NCBI GenBank assembly: GCA_964390725.1
Contig: CAYMIW010000010.1
Coordinates: 1 to 64,000, forward strand
DNA from: JAABTH01 sp964390725
Lineage (GTDB): Bacteria; Bacillota; Dethiobacteria; DTU022
Reading direction: 5' to 3'
Length of the DNA: 64,000 bases
The translations under genes were made by a program, and so were the position numbers. Below are positions 51,531 through 59,323 of this stretch, piece after piece. The notes below the pieces were generated by a model. That model was not told the DNA's origin, did no database searches, and worked only from the letters and a program-made list of their open reading frames with translations. Every line of letters starts with the position of its first letter. The stretch's first letter is position 1.

Positions 51531-52567
51531 TCCGGCGCTTTTTTGCTCTCTTTAGCCAGGATTTAGTAATAGCATCCCGCAATGCCTTAATGTGGGTGTT
51601 GCTGGGAGCTCTAATCATAATAATATTAACTGTCAGGCTGGTTATACCAGCCGACTTTGAAATGGGTGAAACCCAGTATTTTTATGACAAAAGTGCCCAG
51701 GGCTATCTTGAAACTGCTGCCAGACTGGAGGGCTTTGATCAAGAGCGGATTATGGGCAGTTTACCTGAACTGGAGCAGGTTGTTGCGGCAGATCAAAACT
51801 CAATCGGGATTATCTTTGAAGATGATGAGGCAGTGCCACGGGTAACAATCATCCATCACGGGGCCATTAGCCTGGAGAACCGTAACCTGATTGCCGCCGC
51901 AATAGAGGATTCGCTGAGGCCATATTATGGTTTTTCCGGACAACCCGATTTACAGGTAAGTTATTTAAGACCTGCGGCAGAAAAAGTACCTCAAAACCAG
52001 AATGCCGTTCCGCCCCTGCTGGCTTTTGAAGTTATCGTGAACGGGTTTATGATGGTAGCTGTGCTTTTATTCCAGGAAAAAATGGAGGGCACAATCAAGG
52101 CCTACCGGGTTAGTCCGGGTGGTCCTTCCATATATGTGATCTCAAAAGCTGCTGTTTTCGCCCTGATCGGAATTTTTTACGGACTGTTGATGGTAATACC
52201 GACAATAGGTTTTTCCTTTAACATTTTACTGTTCCTCATCGTGTTATTTTTCGGTTCCCTTATATATACATGGTTGGGGTTGGCCGTTGCCGCTTTTTTC
52301 AATAATATCTCTGAATGGCTTTTCATTGGCATAGCATTACTGATGATTAATATGACCCCGGTAATATCGTATGGCTGGCCTTCTTTTGCTCCCCGCTGGC
52401 TTACCTATATACCCTCTTACCCAATCATTTTTGGCTTGCGTGAAATATTGTTTCCCTCCGGTCGTTCCCTGGCTGAGTTGTTTATTTTTCTTCCCCTGGC
52501 TGCTCTGGTTGCTTACCTGGTTTGTTATCTGGTAGTGAAGAATAAACTAATGAGGGAGGGCAGATAA
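51527..52567 (+). CDS. ABC transporter permease
   Basis: A 346-residue ABC-2-like permease: an N-terminal helix (about 16-38), an extracytoplasmic domain of ~140 residues, and five or six C-terminal helices (FQEKMEGTIKAYRVSPGG is the cytoplasmic coupling loop). It starts with GTG overlapping the ATPase stop by 4 nt. Together with the next gene it forms a heterodimeric membrane part. Confidence 0.9.
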   Translation: MIRRFFALFSQDLVIASRNALMWVLLGALIIIILTVRLVIPADFEMGETQYFYDKSAQGYLETAARLEGFDQERIMGSLPELEQVVAADQNSIGIIFEDDEAVPRVTIIHHGAISLENRNLIAAAIEDSLRPYYGFSGQPDLQVSYLRPAAEKVPQNQNAVPPLLAFEVIVNGFMMVAVLLFQEKMEGTIKAYRVSPGGPSIYVISKAAVFALIGIFYGLLMVIPTIGFSFNILLFLIVLFFGSLIYTWLGLAVAAFFNNISEWLFIGIALLMINMTPVISYGWPSFAPRWLTYIPSYPIIFGLREILFPSGRSLAELFIFLPLAALVAYLVCYLVVKNKLMREGR

Positions 52568-53572
52568 ATGAGACAGATTATTAATATTATGAAACAGGAT
52601 CTTGCAACAGCTCTGCGCGATAATATTCTTCTTTACATGATTATTGCACCGCTGTTTCTTGCTCTAGTAATTAAAGCCTTCCTGCCCTCAATTGAATCGG
52701 CTGGCTTAAACCTTGCCGTTTCGGCAGACCTTGACAGTGAAATAATTGCCGGGTTGAATAATTATGCAGTGGTGGAGCTGCTCGAAGATAACCAGGCTGT
52801 CACCGGGCGGGTTGAAATGATCGATGCCGTACCCGGGGTAATAACCGAAAACGGGCAAATAATTCTCCTGCTGGAAGGTAATGAGCCGGAGGATATTATT
52901 GATGCTGCCAGGGTGGCGCTCACAGCAGTTATTGAAGGCGAAACCATAATCAGCTTTGAATATAGAAGCCTTGATGAATCGGCCTCACTGATGCGCGAGA
53001 TTATCACGCTTTCCCTGATGATGTTGGCCCTCTTGTTGGGTGGTGTGGTGTCGGGGTTCAATATCATTGATGAGAAAGACAGTAAAGCGGTAAATGCCCT
53101 GGCGGTAACCCCATTAACTCTGTCTCAGTATATAACCGCCAGAACAGTTTTGGCTTTTCTTATCACTGCGATAATTACCTCCGGTACCGCCACAATCCTC
53201 TTTGGTCTTGGAATAGACTATTTAAAGCTGGTTGCAGTACTGCTGGCATCGTCGCTGATTATAGCCTTTTTTTGCCTGGTTGTCGGGGGTTTTTCCAATA
53301 ACCAGGTCAGCGCTATTGCTGTTATAAAAGTCCTGATGCCTGCTTACATGGTTATCCCCATTGCATCACTGTTTGTGTCGGAAAAATGGCAAACAGCATT
53401 TTACCTGTTTCCCAACTATTGGCAGTTTCAGATGCTAAGAGGGCTCTTCTTTGGAGAAAATTTGGTTGCGCCTTTTTGGTGGTCACTCTTGCTAACGCTT
53501 GTTTTAAGTGCAGTTCTTTTAGTTGTCATGGTAAAAATAACAGGCGGCAGGCTAATGCCCCGGGGGAGGTGA
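52568..53572 (+). CDS. ABC transporter permease
   Basis: A 334-residue permease of the same architecture as the preceding one: N-terminal helix (about 17-38), extracytoplasmic region, then a block of C-terminal helices after DEKDSKAVNALAVTPLTLSQYITAR. Adjacent to its partner without a gap. The pair, the ATPase and the regulator make a complete regulated exporter, probably for a toxic compound or peptide. Confidence 0.88.
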   Translation: MRQIINIMKQDLATALRDNILLYMIIAPLFLALVIKAFLPSIESAGLNLAVSADLDSEIIAGLNNYAVVELLEDNQAVTGRVEMIDAVPGVITENGQIILLLEGNEPEDIIDAARVALTAVIEGETIISFEYRSLDESASLMREIITLSLMMLALLLGGVVSGFNIIDEKDSKAVNALAVTPLTLSQYITARTVLAFLITAIITSGTATILFGLGIDYLKLVAVLLASSLIIAFFCLVVGGFSNNQVSAIAVIKVLMPAYMVIPIASLFVSEKWQTAFYLFPNYWQFQMLRGLFFGENLVAPFWWSLLLTLVLSAVLLVVMVKITGGRLMPRGR

Positions 53573-53576
53573 TCAC

Positions 53577-53699
53577 ATGGAATGGTACTGGTGGGTGCTA
53601 ATAGCAGTTGCCGTTGTGGTTGTTGGTTATTTGAAGCTGAAAATATTTAACTCAATTATGGCAAAAAGGAAGAAGGCAGAACAGGAAATTGAGGATTAA
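53577..53699 (+). CDS. Small membrane protein at the end of ABC operon
   Basis: A 40-residue protein with one hydrophobic helix (MEWYWWVLIAVAVVVVGY) followed by a basic, Lys/Glu-rich tail (AKRKKAEQEIED). A GGGGGAGGTG ribosome site lies at proper distance, and the gene begins 4 nt after the permease stop, which supports its reality. It could be a small accessory subunit of the exporter. No family known to me. Confidence 0.7.
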   Translation: MEWYWWVLIAVAVVVVGYLKLKIFNSIMAKRKKAEQEIED

Positions 53700-53712
53700 G
53701 CAAAAGAAACGG

Positions 53713-53741
53713 GCCGGCATTTTAATAATGCCGGCTCTTGT
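53713..53741 (+). terminator. Intrinsic terminator of ABC operon
   Basis: GCCGGCATT/AATGCCGGC with a 5-nt loop (53713-53735), followed by TCTTGTATTTT. It lies 14 nt after the last small gene. Confidence 0.75.
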
Positions 53742-53792
53742 ATTTTACAGGCAACATACCTTTTTTTACATAATCGATTACCTGTTATTGCC

Positions 53793-53951
53793 TTACTCTT
53801 TAAAATCCGGGCAGCTGCAGTTTTGTCCGCCGGCCTTACTGTAAGGGCAGCCGGGGCATTTTACTCCCTTTTTATTGTCGGATACTATTTTGGCAACTGC
53901 CACACCAATTATTGATATTACTAATAAAAATAGCAGAATATTGCCCAGCAT
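53793..53951 (-). CDS. FeoB-associated Cys-rich small membrane protein
   Basis: A 52-residue protein: one N-terminal helix (MLGNILLFLLVISIIGVAVA) and a Cys-rich tail with CPGCPYSKAGGQNCSCPDF (five Cys). This is the pattern of the small 'FeoB-associated Cys-rich membrane protein' family, thought to help FeoB. The start ATG shares one base with the FeoB stop (TAATG) and has AAGGAGG inside the feoB end, so translation is coupled. Confidence 0.85.
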   Translation of the reverse strand: MLGNILLFLLVISIIGVAVAKIVSDNKKGVKCPGCPYSKAGGQNCSCPDFKE

Positions 53952-55945
53952 TATACCGCCTCCTTGATTGTTTTTTCGCTTTGTTGTTTTTTACTGCGAA
54001 TTAAAGAAGCTATAACAGCGGCGAAAACCAGGATGGCAACTAACCCGGGAATAACCCCGCTGCCGAAACTGCCGGTTGTAATTAATGTACCTGCCTGGTA
54101 AACAAAATACGCAACTGTATAACCAACACCGAATTGAAATCCTATCCCGGCCCAAAGCCATTTTTTACTGTCCATTTCGGCGTTCATTGCCCCGATAGCA
54201 GCAAAACAGGGAGGGGTGAACAGGTTAAACATCAGGTAAGCGAGGGCAGCCACTGAAGTTAACCCCATTACAGTTGCCACATCGCCGGCTCCGCTGATCA
54301 GTTCAAACTCTTCAGTATCGATAAAGTTTGTTATCCCGTAAACAACAGCCAGGGTTCCGACAACATTTTCCTTTGCGATAAAGCCGGTAATTGCTGCTGC
54401 TGCAAGCTGCCACACCCCAAAACCGAGCGGGATGAAAAGGAGAGCAAACGGGCCGGCAATCCCGGCGAGGATGCTGGTGCTTTCCATTCCTTCCTCTACA
54501 ACCTGGAAGCTCCAGTTAAAGGTTTGCATTATATGCACGGCGGCGTTACAGACCAGGATTATTGTAGCTGCCTTGACGATAAAGGCTTTTGCCCTCGAAA
54601 ACATCGAGACAAGGGCCCGCTTAATGCTGGGCAGGCGGTATTCTGGCAGCTCCATGATGAAATAAGCAGGTGAAGAACTGTCTCTGGTGATTTTGCGAAC
54701 GAGCAGGGCTCCGACAATAATAATGCCGATAGCTACGAAATACATGGAGGTTCCTACCCAGGCTGCGTCACCAAAGAATACCCCGGCAAATAAAGCAATT
54801 ATCGGCAGCTTGGCTCCACAGGGCATAAAAGGAGTCAGCATGGCTGTGGTGCGGCGTTGACGGTCATCACGTATGGTTCGTGTTGCCATTACCCCGGGGA
54901 TGGCGCAGCCGGTACCAATAACCATGGGGATAATAGACTTTCCGGAGAGCCCCACTTTTTTCAGGTAGCGATCCATCACCATTGCAACCCGGGCCATGTA
55001 ACCGCTGTCCTCAAGCAGGGCCAGCAGAAAGAAAAGGACCATAATCAGGGGTAAAAAACCCATAACTGCTCCAACCCCGCCAATGATGCCGTCGAGAAAT
55101 AACGAACTCAGCACGGGGGAAAGATCACTGCCCAGCAGCCCTGCAGCAAATTCATATAGTGAATCAATCCAGCCGACCAGGATATCGGCCAGCAGGGGGC
55201 CGACATAGGTTTGTGACAGAGAAAAAATCACATATATGATTGCAGCAAAAATTGGTATGCCCAGGACCTTGTTAGCGACAATACGGTCAATTGCATCCTG
55301 GCGGGTCTGTTTATGACTGGCTACAGCCCGATTTTCAACTTCGTCAACCAGTTTCTCTACGAAAACAAATCTTTCTCGATCATTTTCTTCAATACTTTCC
55401 TGATCCCGAAGGTCAAATAGCTCACTTTTAAACGGCGCAGTCTGTTTATCTCCAGAACGGTCGGCCGCTGCCCTGAGTAGTTCGGCCAGGCCTTTGCCCT
55501 CAGTTGAAGATGTTTCGACCACCGGGCAGCCGAGCCGGTTCGAAAGCTCGTCCAGGTTAATCTGAATGTTCCTGCTCTCCAGGAGGTCACTCTTGTTAAG
55601 AGCTACCACTACAGGAATTCCCAGTTCCAGGAGCTGGGTAGTAAAGAAGAGGCTCCTGCTCAGGTTGGTGGTGTCTACAATGTTAATAATAACATCAGGT
55701 TTTTCATTCAGAACAAAATTCCGGGTAATGCTTTCCTCAGAACTAAAAGGTGAAATTGAATAAGCGCCGGGAAGGTCAACCACCCTTATAATTTCTTTCC
55801 CCCGGTAGAGTGATTTCTTAATGTCACCTTCCTTCTTGGCGATAGTAACGCCGGGCCAGTTGCCCACGTGCTCAATTTTTCCTGTGATAGCGTTAAATAG
55901 TGTGGTTTTTCCGCTGTTTGGATTTCCGGTTAGTGCAATTCGCAT
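53951..55945 (-). CDS. feoB: Ferrous iron transporter FeoB
   Basis: FeoB is the G-protein-coupled Fe2+ importer of the cytoplasmic membrane. The 664-residue protein has a GTPase domain (G1 GNPNSGKTTLFN, G2/switch with WPGVTI, G3 DLPGAYSISP, G4 NKSD), the GDI linker, and the Gate membrane domain (GVGAVMGFLPLIMVLFFLLALLEDSGYMARVA, MVIGTGCAIPGVMATR, TPFMPCGAKLPIIALF). Its length is typical of Firmicute FeoB. It follows feoA, with a DtxR-type box in the 60-nt gap. Confidence 0.96.
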   Translation of the reverse strand: MRIALTGNPNSGKTTLFNAITGKIEHVGNWPGVTIAKKEGDIKKSLYRGKEIIRVVDLPGAYSISPFSSEESITRNFVLNEKPDVIINIVDTTNLSRSLFFTTQLLELGIPVVVALNKSDLLESRNIQINLDELSNRLGCPVVETSSTEGKGLAELLRAAADRSGDKQTAPFKSELFDLRDQESIEENDRERFVFVEKLVDEVENRAVASHKQTRQDAIDRIVANKVLGIPIFAAIIYVIFSLSQTYVGPLLADILVGWIDSLYEFAAGLLGSDLSPVLSSLFLDGIIGGVGAVMGFLPLIMVLFFLLALLEDSGYMARVAMVMDRYLKKVGLSGKSIIPMVIGTGCAIPGVMATRTIRDDRQRRTTAMLTPFMPCGAKLPIIALFAGVFFGDAAWVGTSMYFVAIGIIIVGALLVRKITRDSSSPAYFIMELPEYRLPSIKRALVSMFSRAKAFIVKAATIILVCNAAVHIMQTFNWSFQVVEEGMESTSILAGIAGPFALLFIPLGFGVWQLAAAAITGFIAKENVVGTLAVVYGITNFIDTEEFELISGAGDVATVMGLTSVAALAYLMFNLFTPPCFAAIGAMNAEMDSKKWLWAGIGFQFGVGYTVAYFVYQAGTLITTGSFGSGVIPGLVAILVFAAVIASLIRSKKQQSEKTIKEAV

Positions 55946-55962
55946 TTTTTTCCTCCCTGTAA

Positions 55963-55986
55963 TTTAGTTAGACAAGGCTAACTAAA
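55963..55986 (-). promoter_or_regulatory. DtxR-type iron box before feoB
   Basis: Perfect inverted repeat TTTAGTTAG-ACAAGG-CTAACTAAA, 9-bp arms with a 6-bp centre. TATACT (minus strand, 55992-55987) lies directly upstream, so this may be an internal promoter with its operator between feoA and feoB. The core TTAGACAAGGCTAA resembles the box at 56708-56723. Confidence 0.7.
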
Positions 55987-56005
55987 AGTATAAAAAAATT
56001 CCGCT

Positions 56006-56296
56006 CTATAAAATAATAGCCCGGGCTAAATCTTCATCAATGCTGTATCTCGCCCCTTTTACATGAATAACAAAATTCTGGGCCAGGGCTGAAATGACTG
56101 TAACCATTTCACCTTCATAGCAGCCAAGGGTAAATAGAAAGTCTTTAACAGCTTGATCGTCAGTATTAATTTCCTTAATCGTATAAGGAAGGTTGGTATC
56201 GGCATCTGTAAGGTTAAACCTGCCTTCTTTACATTGCTTAAAACTTTTTACCGCCGTTTTTCTTTTAAATAATTTGCCTGCTACAGCCAGTTCCAT
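56006..56296 (-). CDS. feoA: FeoA-family iron transport protein
   Basis: A 96-residue protein with an SH3-like FeoA domain (GRFNLTDADTNLPYTIKEINTD, LFTLGCYEGEMVTVISALAQNFVIHVKGARYSIDEDLARAIIL) that interacts with FeoB. It has a ~20-residue N-terminal extension ahead of the usual start (ELAVAGKLFKRK). AAGGAGG precedes the ATG at 56296. It lies 20 nt after the dtxR-type gene and belongs to the same unit. Confidence 0.92.
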   Translation of the reverse strand: MELAVAGKLFKRKTAVKSFKQCKEGRFNLTDADTNLPYTIKEINTDDQAVKDFLFTLGCYEGEMVTVISALAQNFVIHVKGARYSIDEDLARAIIL

Positions 56297-56316
56297 TTTG
56301 AACCTCCTTAAGTGCA

Positions 56317-56682
56317 TTATTTATTCAGGTATTGCTTAATTGCATTTAGCATGTTTTCTGTTATAACATGTTCCATACGGCAGGCATTTGCCACCGCTTC
56401 ACCAGGTGATAAATCCAGTGACTTTTCCAGGAAACGTGTGATCAGGTTGTGTTTCCTGTATATTTTTTCTGATACAGCCTTCCCTTTCTCTGTTAGGGTT
56501 ACAGGTCTGTATGATTCGTTGTTAATTAAGCCTTCTTCTTCAAGGTGGCTCATTGCCTTGGTTACACTCGGCTTTGTAACCTTTAAATCCCTGGCGATAT
56601 CTGCCACGTGAGCGTGGCCGTGTTCCTTTTCCAGGATATAGATAGTTTCGAGATACATCTCGCTCGATTCATTGTATTCCAA
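56317..56682 (-). CDS. DtxR-family iron/manganese-dependent repressor
   Basis: A 121-residue regulator with a DtxR/MntR winged helix (SSEMYLETIYILEKEHGHAHVADIARDLKVTKPSVTKAMSHLEEEGLINNESYRPVTLTEKGKAVSEKIYRKHNLITRFLEK) and the dimerisation/metal-binding region with conserved acidic and His residues (HVITENMLN). The C-terminal SH3 domain is missing, as in MntR-like short forms; FeoA is a separate gene. I prefer the TTG at 56682, preceded by AGGGGGG, over the ATG at 56706. It has a consensus promoter with its own iron-box-like operator. Confidence 0.9.
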   Translation of the reverse strand: MEYNESSEMYLETIYILEKEHGHAHVADIARDLKVTKPSVTKAMSHLEEEGLINNESYRPVTLTEKGKAVSEKIYRKHNLITRFLEKSLDLSPGEAVANACRMEHVITENMLNAIKQYLNK

Positions 56683-56707
56683 AACAACCCCCCCTAAACC
56701 AAACATT

Positions 56708-56755
56708 GTTAACCAAGACTAACATTATTATAATTATTATGTCCACTGCTGTCAA
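56708..56755 (-). promoter_or_regulatory. Promoter and iron box of dtxR-feoAB operon
   Basis: Minus strand TTGACA (56755-56750), 17 nt, TATAAT (56732-56727), a perfect consensus promoter. Immediately downstream is GTTAACCAAGACTAAC (56708-56723), whose core TTAACCAAGACTAA matches the feoB box at 11 of 14 bases. This gives iron-responsive autoregulation. Confidence 0.75.
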
Positions 56756-56997
56756 TAAAAAATTTTAATTATGATTAGAACTGCCATTAATACCAGGTAA
56801 ACGTTTATGTCGCGTTATTACATTTAAAAGAAGGGTATATAAGCTGCTGTAAAAAAGATTTAACGACCCTTAAAATAATCAGACGCTGCCCCGGTTGCAC
56901 CAGAATCAGAACACTGCTATACTAGCGCCATGGCAGTAAATGATTAAACATCAGCAACAATTTATTTTTCAAATACAGGGCAGCAGGTGGTAATCTT

Positions 56998-57783
56998 TTG
57001 GAATACTACAGGATTCTTGGCTTAGAAAAAAACGCAACAATAATTGAAATAAAAAGAGCATATCGTAAAATGGCCAGGGAATATCACCCGGATCTTAACT
57101 CCGGGAAAGATGCTGAAAAACACTTTATCCGCATTAAAGCTGCTTACGATACTTTATGCGATCCATTAAAAAGAGAAAGCTATGACAACGGCTTATCCTA
57201 TGCAAAAAAGCAATATAATTATAACAATAACTATAAAAACGAACATAATTCCCGGCCTGAACCTAATTCTGCCAAAAATACAGCTTATAAAAAGAAAGAT
57301 GAACCTCTCAAAAAAGCTGATGAAGACCTTTCAAGGCTAATTACATTTACCCTTGGTAAAGACGAATATGCTTTAAATATTGATCAGGTTCTGGGTATTG
57401 TAGGTTCTGCAACAATAAAGGAACCGGAGCAACCAAACAGTGCTCTTGATGGTATAATCCATACCCGTGGAGAAGATTGGCCTGTAATTGATTTGGCCAG
57501 GAGTTTTGGTATAAACGGGGATGAAAATGATGGGCCGGCAAAAATTATCCTGGCGGAGATAGAAGGTATTAAAGTAGGTTTTCTAGTTAATAAGGTGTCC
57601 CTTGTAACGGACCTCGCCAGCGCGATGATTCGGGATATGCCGAACAGCCCCCTGGGAGACACATTTCTTTCTTTGAAGATGGCCATGGTGGGAGAACGGA
57701 TGATAATAATTCTTGATCTTGATCATATTTTATCGCCGGCAGTTATATCCGCCCTGAGAAGCCTCGGGCAAAACGGGGGTTAA
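56998..57783 (+). CDS. J-domain (DnaJ-like) fused to CheW-like domain
   Basis: A 261-residue protein. Residues 1-65 are a J domain: YYRILGLEKNATIIEIKRAYRKMAREYHPDLN with the HPD motif at 30-32 and CDPLKRESYDNG at the end. A low-complexity Asn/Lys/Tyr linker (70-110) follows. Residues ~112-255 match a CheW fold: LITFTLGKDEYALNIDQVLGIV, LDGIIHTRGEDWPVIDLARSFG, KIILAEIEGIKVGFLVNKVSLV, ILDLDHIL. The start is TTG at 56998 behind GCAGGTGG. J domains recruit DnaK; CheW couples receptors to CheA. The combination is unfamiliar to me and no chemotaxis or dnaK gene is nearby. Confidence 0.88.
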   Translation: MEYYRILGLEKNATIIEIKRAYRKMAREYHPDLNSGKDAEKHFIRIKAAYDTLCDPLKRESYDNGLSYAKKQYNYNNNYKNEHNSRPEPNSAKNTAYKKKDEPLKKADEDLSRLITFTLGKDEYALNIDQVLGIVGSATIKEPEQPNSALDGIIHTRGEDWPVIDLARSFGINGDENDGPAKIILAEIEGIKVGFLVNKVSLVTDLASAMIRDMPNSPLGDTFLSLKMAMVGERMIIILDLDHILSPAVISALRSLGQNGG

Positions 57784-57851
57784 ATATAAAAGATTGCTTC
57801 GAACAACAGTTAACAGTAATTGATCAATAATTATGGAGGTTTGCTTAGCAA

Positions 57852-58727
57852 ATGTCAGGTCAGATTAGTAATGAGATGCAGGCAGAATTGTTAAAAGATC
57901 AGCAGGATGAAATAACCGCTTACTATCTCTATAAAAAGATTGCCGATTTTGTTAAAGATGAAGATAATCGGACTATCATCAGGGCGGTAGCTGATGACGA
58001 GCTGAAACACTACCAGACCCTGAAAAAACTTACCGGAATAGAGCTAAAACCGCAGCGATTAAAAGTTTTTATTTTTTACTGGATTACCAGGCTCCTGGGT
58101 TTAACTTTTGGAATTAAACTTCTGGAAAAAGCGGAATCCCAGGCGATAACCTCTTATGGCGTTAAGGAACGGCAAGTGCAGGGTCTCAATGAGATTATTG
58201 CCGATGAAGAGAGGCATGAAACCGAGTTGATAAACATGATCAACGAGGAGAGGCTGCATTACATGGGTTCGGTTGTGCTGGGCCTCAATGATGCCCTGGT
58301 GGAATTAACCGGAGCGCTGGCCGGCTTTACCTTTGCCTTCCAGGATACAAAGCTGATTGCCCTGACCGGCCTGATTACTGGTATAAGTGCTTCTTTTTCC
58401 ATGGCTGCCAGTGAATACCTGTCAAAAAAACAGGAGGGTGGGCAGGATGCTCTTAAGTCGGCGTTATATACCGGCACTGCATACGTTATTACGGTTGCGT
58501 TGCTTGTTTTACCTTTTTTGCTGCTAAAGAACCCTTTCATCAGTCTTGCTGCAACACTTGTGGTTGCGGTGGTGGTTATTTTTCTATTTAATTTATATGT
58601 TTCTATCGCTAATGATTACAGCGTGAAGAAAAGATTTTTAGAGATGGCAGTTATTTCGCTTGGTGTAGCCGGAATTTCCTTTGTAATCGGAATTATTGTG
58701 AGGAATTTTTTCGGAATTGATATATAA
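57852..58727 (+). CDS. Rubrerythrin-like/VIT1 fusion iron transporter
   Basis: A 291-residue protein with an N-terminal ferritin-like diiron domain (DQQDEITAYYLYKKIADF, ADDELKHYQTLKKLTG, QVQGLNEIIADEERHETELINMINEE; E/ExxH motifs) of about 140 residues, and a C-terminal VIT1/CCC1 membrane domain with five helices (VVLGLNDALVELTGALAGFTFAF). Proteins of this layout move Fe2+ (or Mn2+) across a membrane, in the outward direction for the related MbfA type, limiting free iron. This fits the neighbouring Feo locus. Confidence 0.9.
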   Translation: MSGQISNEMQAELLKDQQDEITAYYLYKKIADFVKDEDNRTIIRAVADDELKHYQTLKKLTGIELKPQRLKVFIFYWITRLLGLTFGIKLLEKAESQAITSYGVKERQVQGLNEIIADEERHETELINMINEERLHYMGSVVLGLNDALVELTGALAGFTFAFQDTKLIALTGLITGISASFSMAASEYLSKKQEGGQDALKSALYTGTAYVITVALLVLPFLLLKNPFISLAATLVVAVVVIFLFNLYVSIANDYSVKKRFLEMAVISLGVAGISFVIGIIVRNFFGIDI

Positions 58728-58853
58728 GCAGTAGCAGTTAAAACACTTAATAATGCAGCAGGCACAGGGTGGGGTAAGCTGTAGATAATTTCCATAATTT
58801 ATGATATAAATATTTTGTGTCGGATTAACCATTAAAGGAGGGTAATTATACTG

Positions 58854-59258
58854 ATGAATAAAGCAGATGTTCTTAGTTTTCTCAAAGACAACCGGGTTTT
58901 CTATATAGCGACAGTAGATGGAGATAAACCGGCGGTAAGACCTTTTGGTTTTGTAATGGATTTTGAGGATAAGCTCTATTTTTGCACAAACAATAAGAAA
59001 GATGTTTTTAAACAGCTGCAGGTCAATCCCCATTTTGAATTAAGCGCTGCAGGCTCCGGAGAAAAGTGGCTGCGGTTAAGTGGTAAAGCAGTTATCAATA
59101 CAACCAGGGCTGTTAAAGAGGCTGCCCTGCAGGAAATGCCATTTCTGAAAAATATCTACTCTGTTGACGATGATCTCTTTGAGCTTTTTTACCTGGCCGA
59201 GGGGGAGGCTTCTTTTCGCTCGGTAAAAGGTGATATACTCGATTCTGTTAAGCTTTAA
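58854..59258 (+). CDS. Pyridoxamine 5'-phosphate oxidase-like flavin/heme-binding protein
   Basis: A 134-residue split-barrel protein: NKADVLSFLKDNRVFYIATVDGDKPAVRPFGFVMDFEDKLYFCTNNKKDVFKQLQVNPHFELSAAGSGEKWLRLSGKA. This pattern defines the small PNPOx-like family, usually FMN or F420 binding, of varied function. Many such proteins in anaerobes are small flavoredoxin-like proteins. AAAGGAGGG upstream of the ATG. Ends before a strong terminator. Confidence 0.88.
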   Translation: MNKADVLSFLKDNRVFYIATVDGDKPAVRPFGFVMDFEDKLYFCTNNKKDVFKQLQVNPHFELSAAGSGEKWLRLSGKAVINTTRAVKEAALQEMPFLKNIYSVDDDLFELFYLAEGEASFRSVKGDILDSVKL

Positions 59259-59290
59259 TCATTGCATTTAAGCATCAAAAAAACTATAAA

Positions 59291-59323
59291 ACCGGGCCTG
59301 GTAAGCAGGCCCGGTTTTTTTTT
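59291..59323 (+). terminator. Bidirectional intrinsic terminator
   Basis: ACCGGGCCTG/CAGGCCCGGT perfect 10-bp stem with a 5-nt loop, followed by eight T (59316-59323) on the plus strand; on the minus strand the other side is also T-rich. It serves the convergent genes on both sides. Confidence 0.9.

Noticed and set aside
56798..56807. TAAACGTTTA upstream of the J/CheW gene as a TetR operator
   Set aside because: It equals the core at the tetR promoter but is a 10-bp A/T-rich palindrome likely to recur by chance, lies far from the TetR locus and has no good promoter around it.
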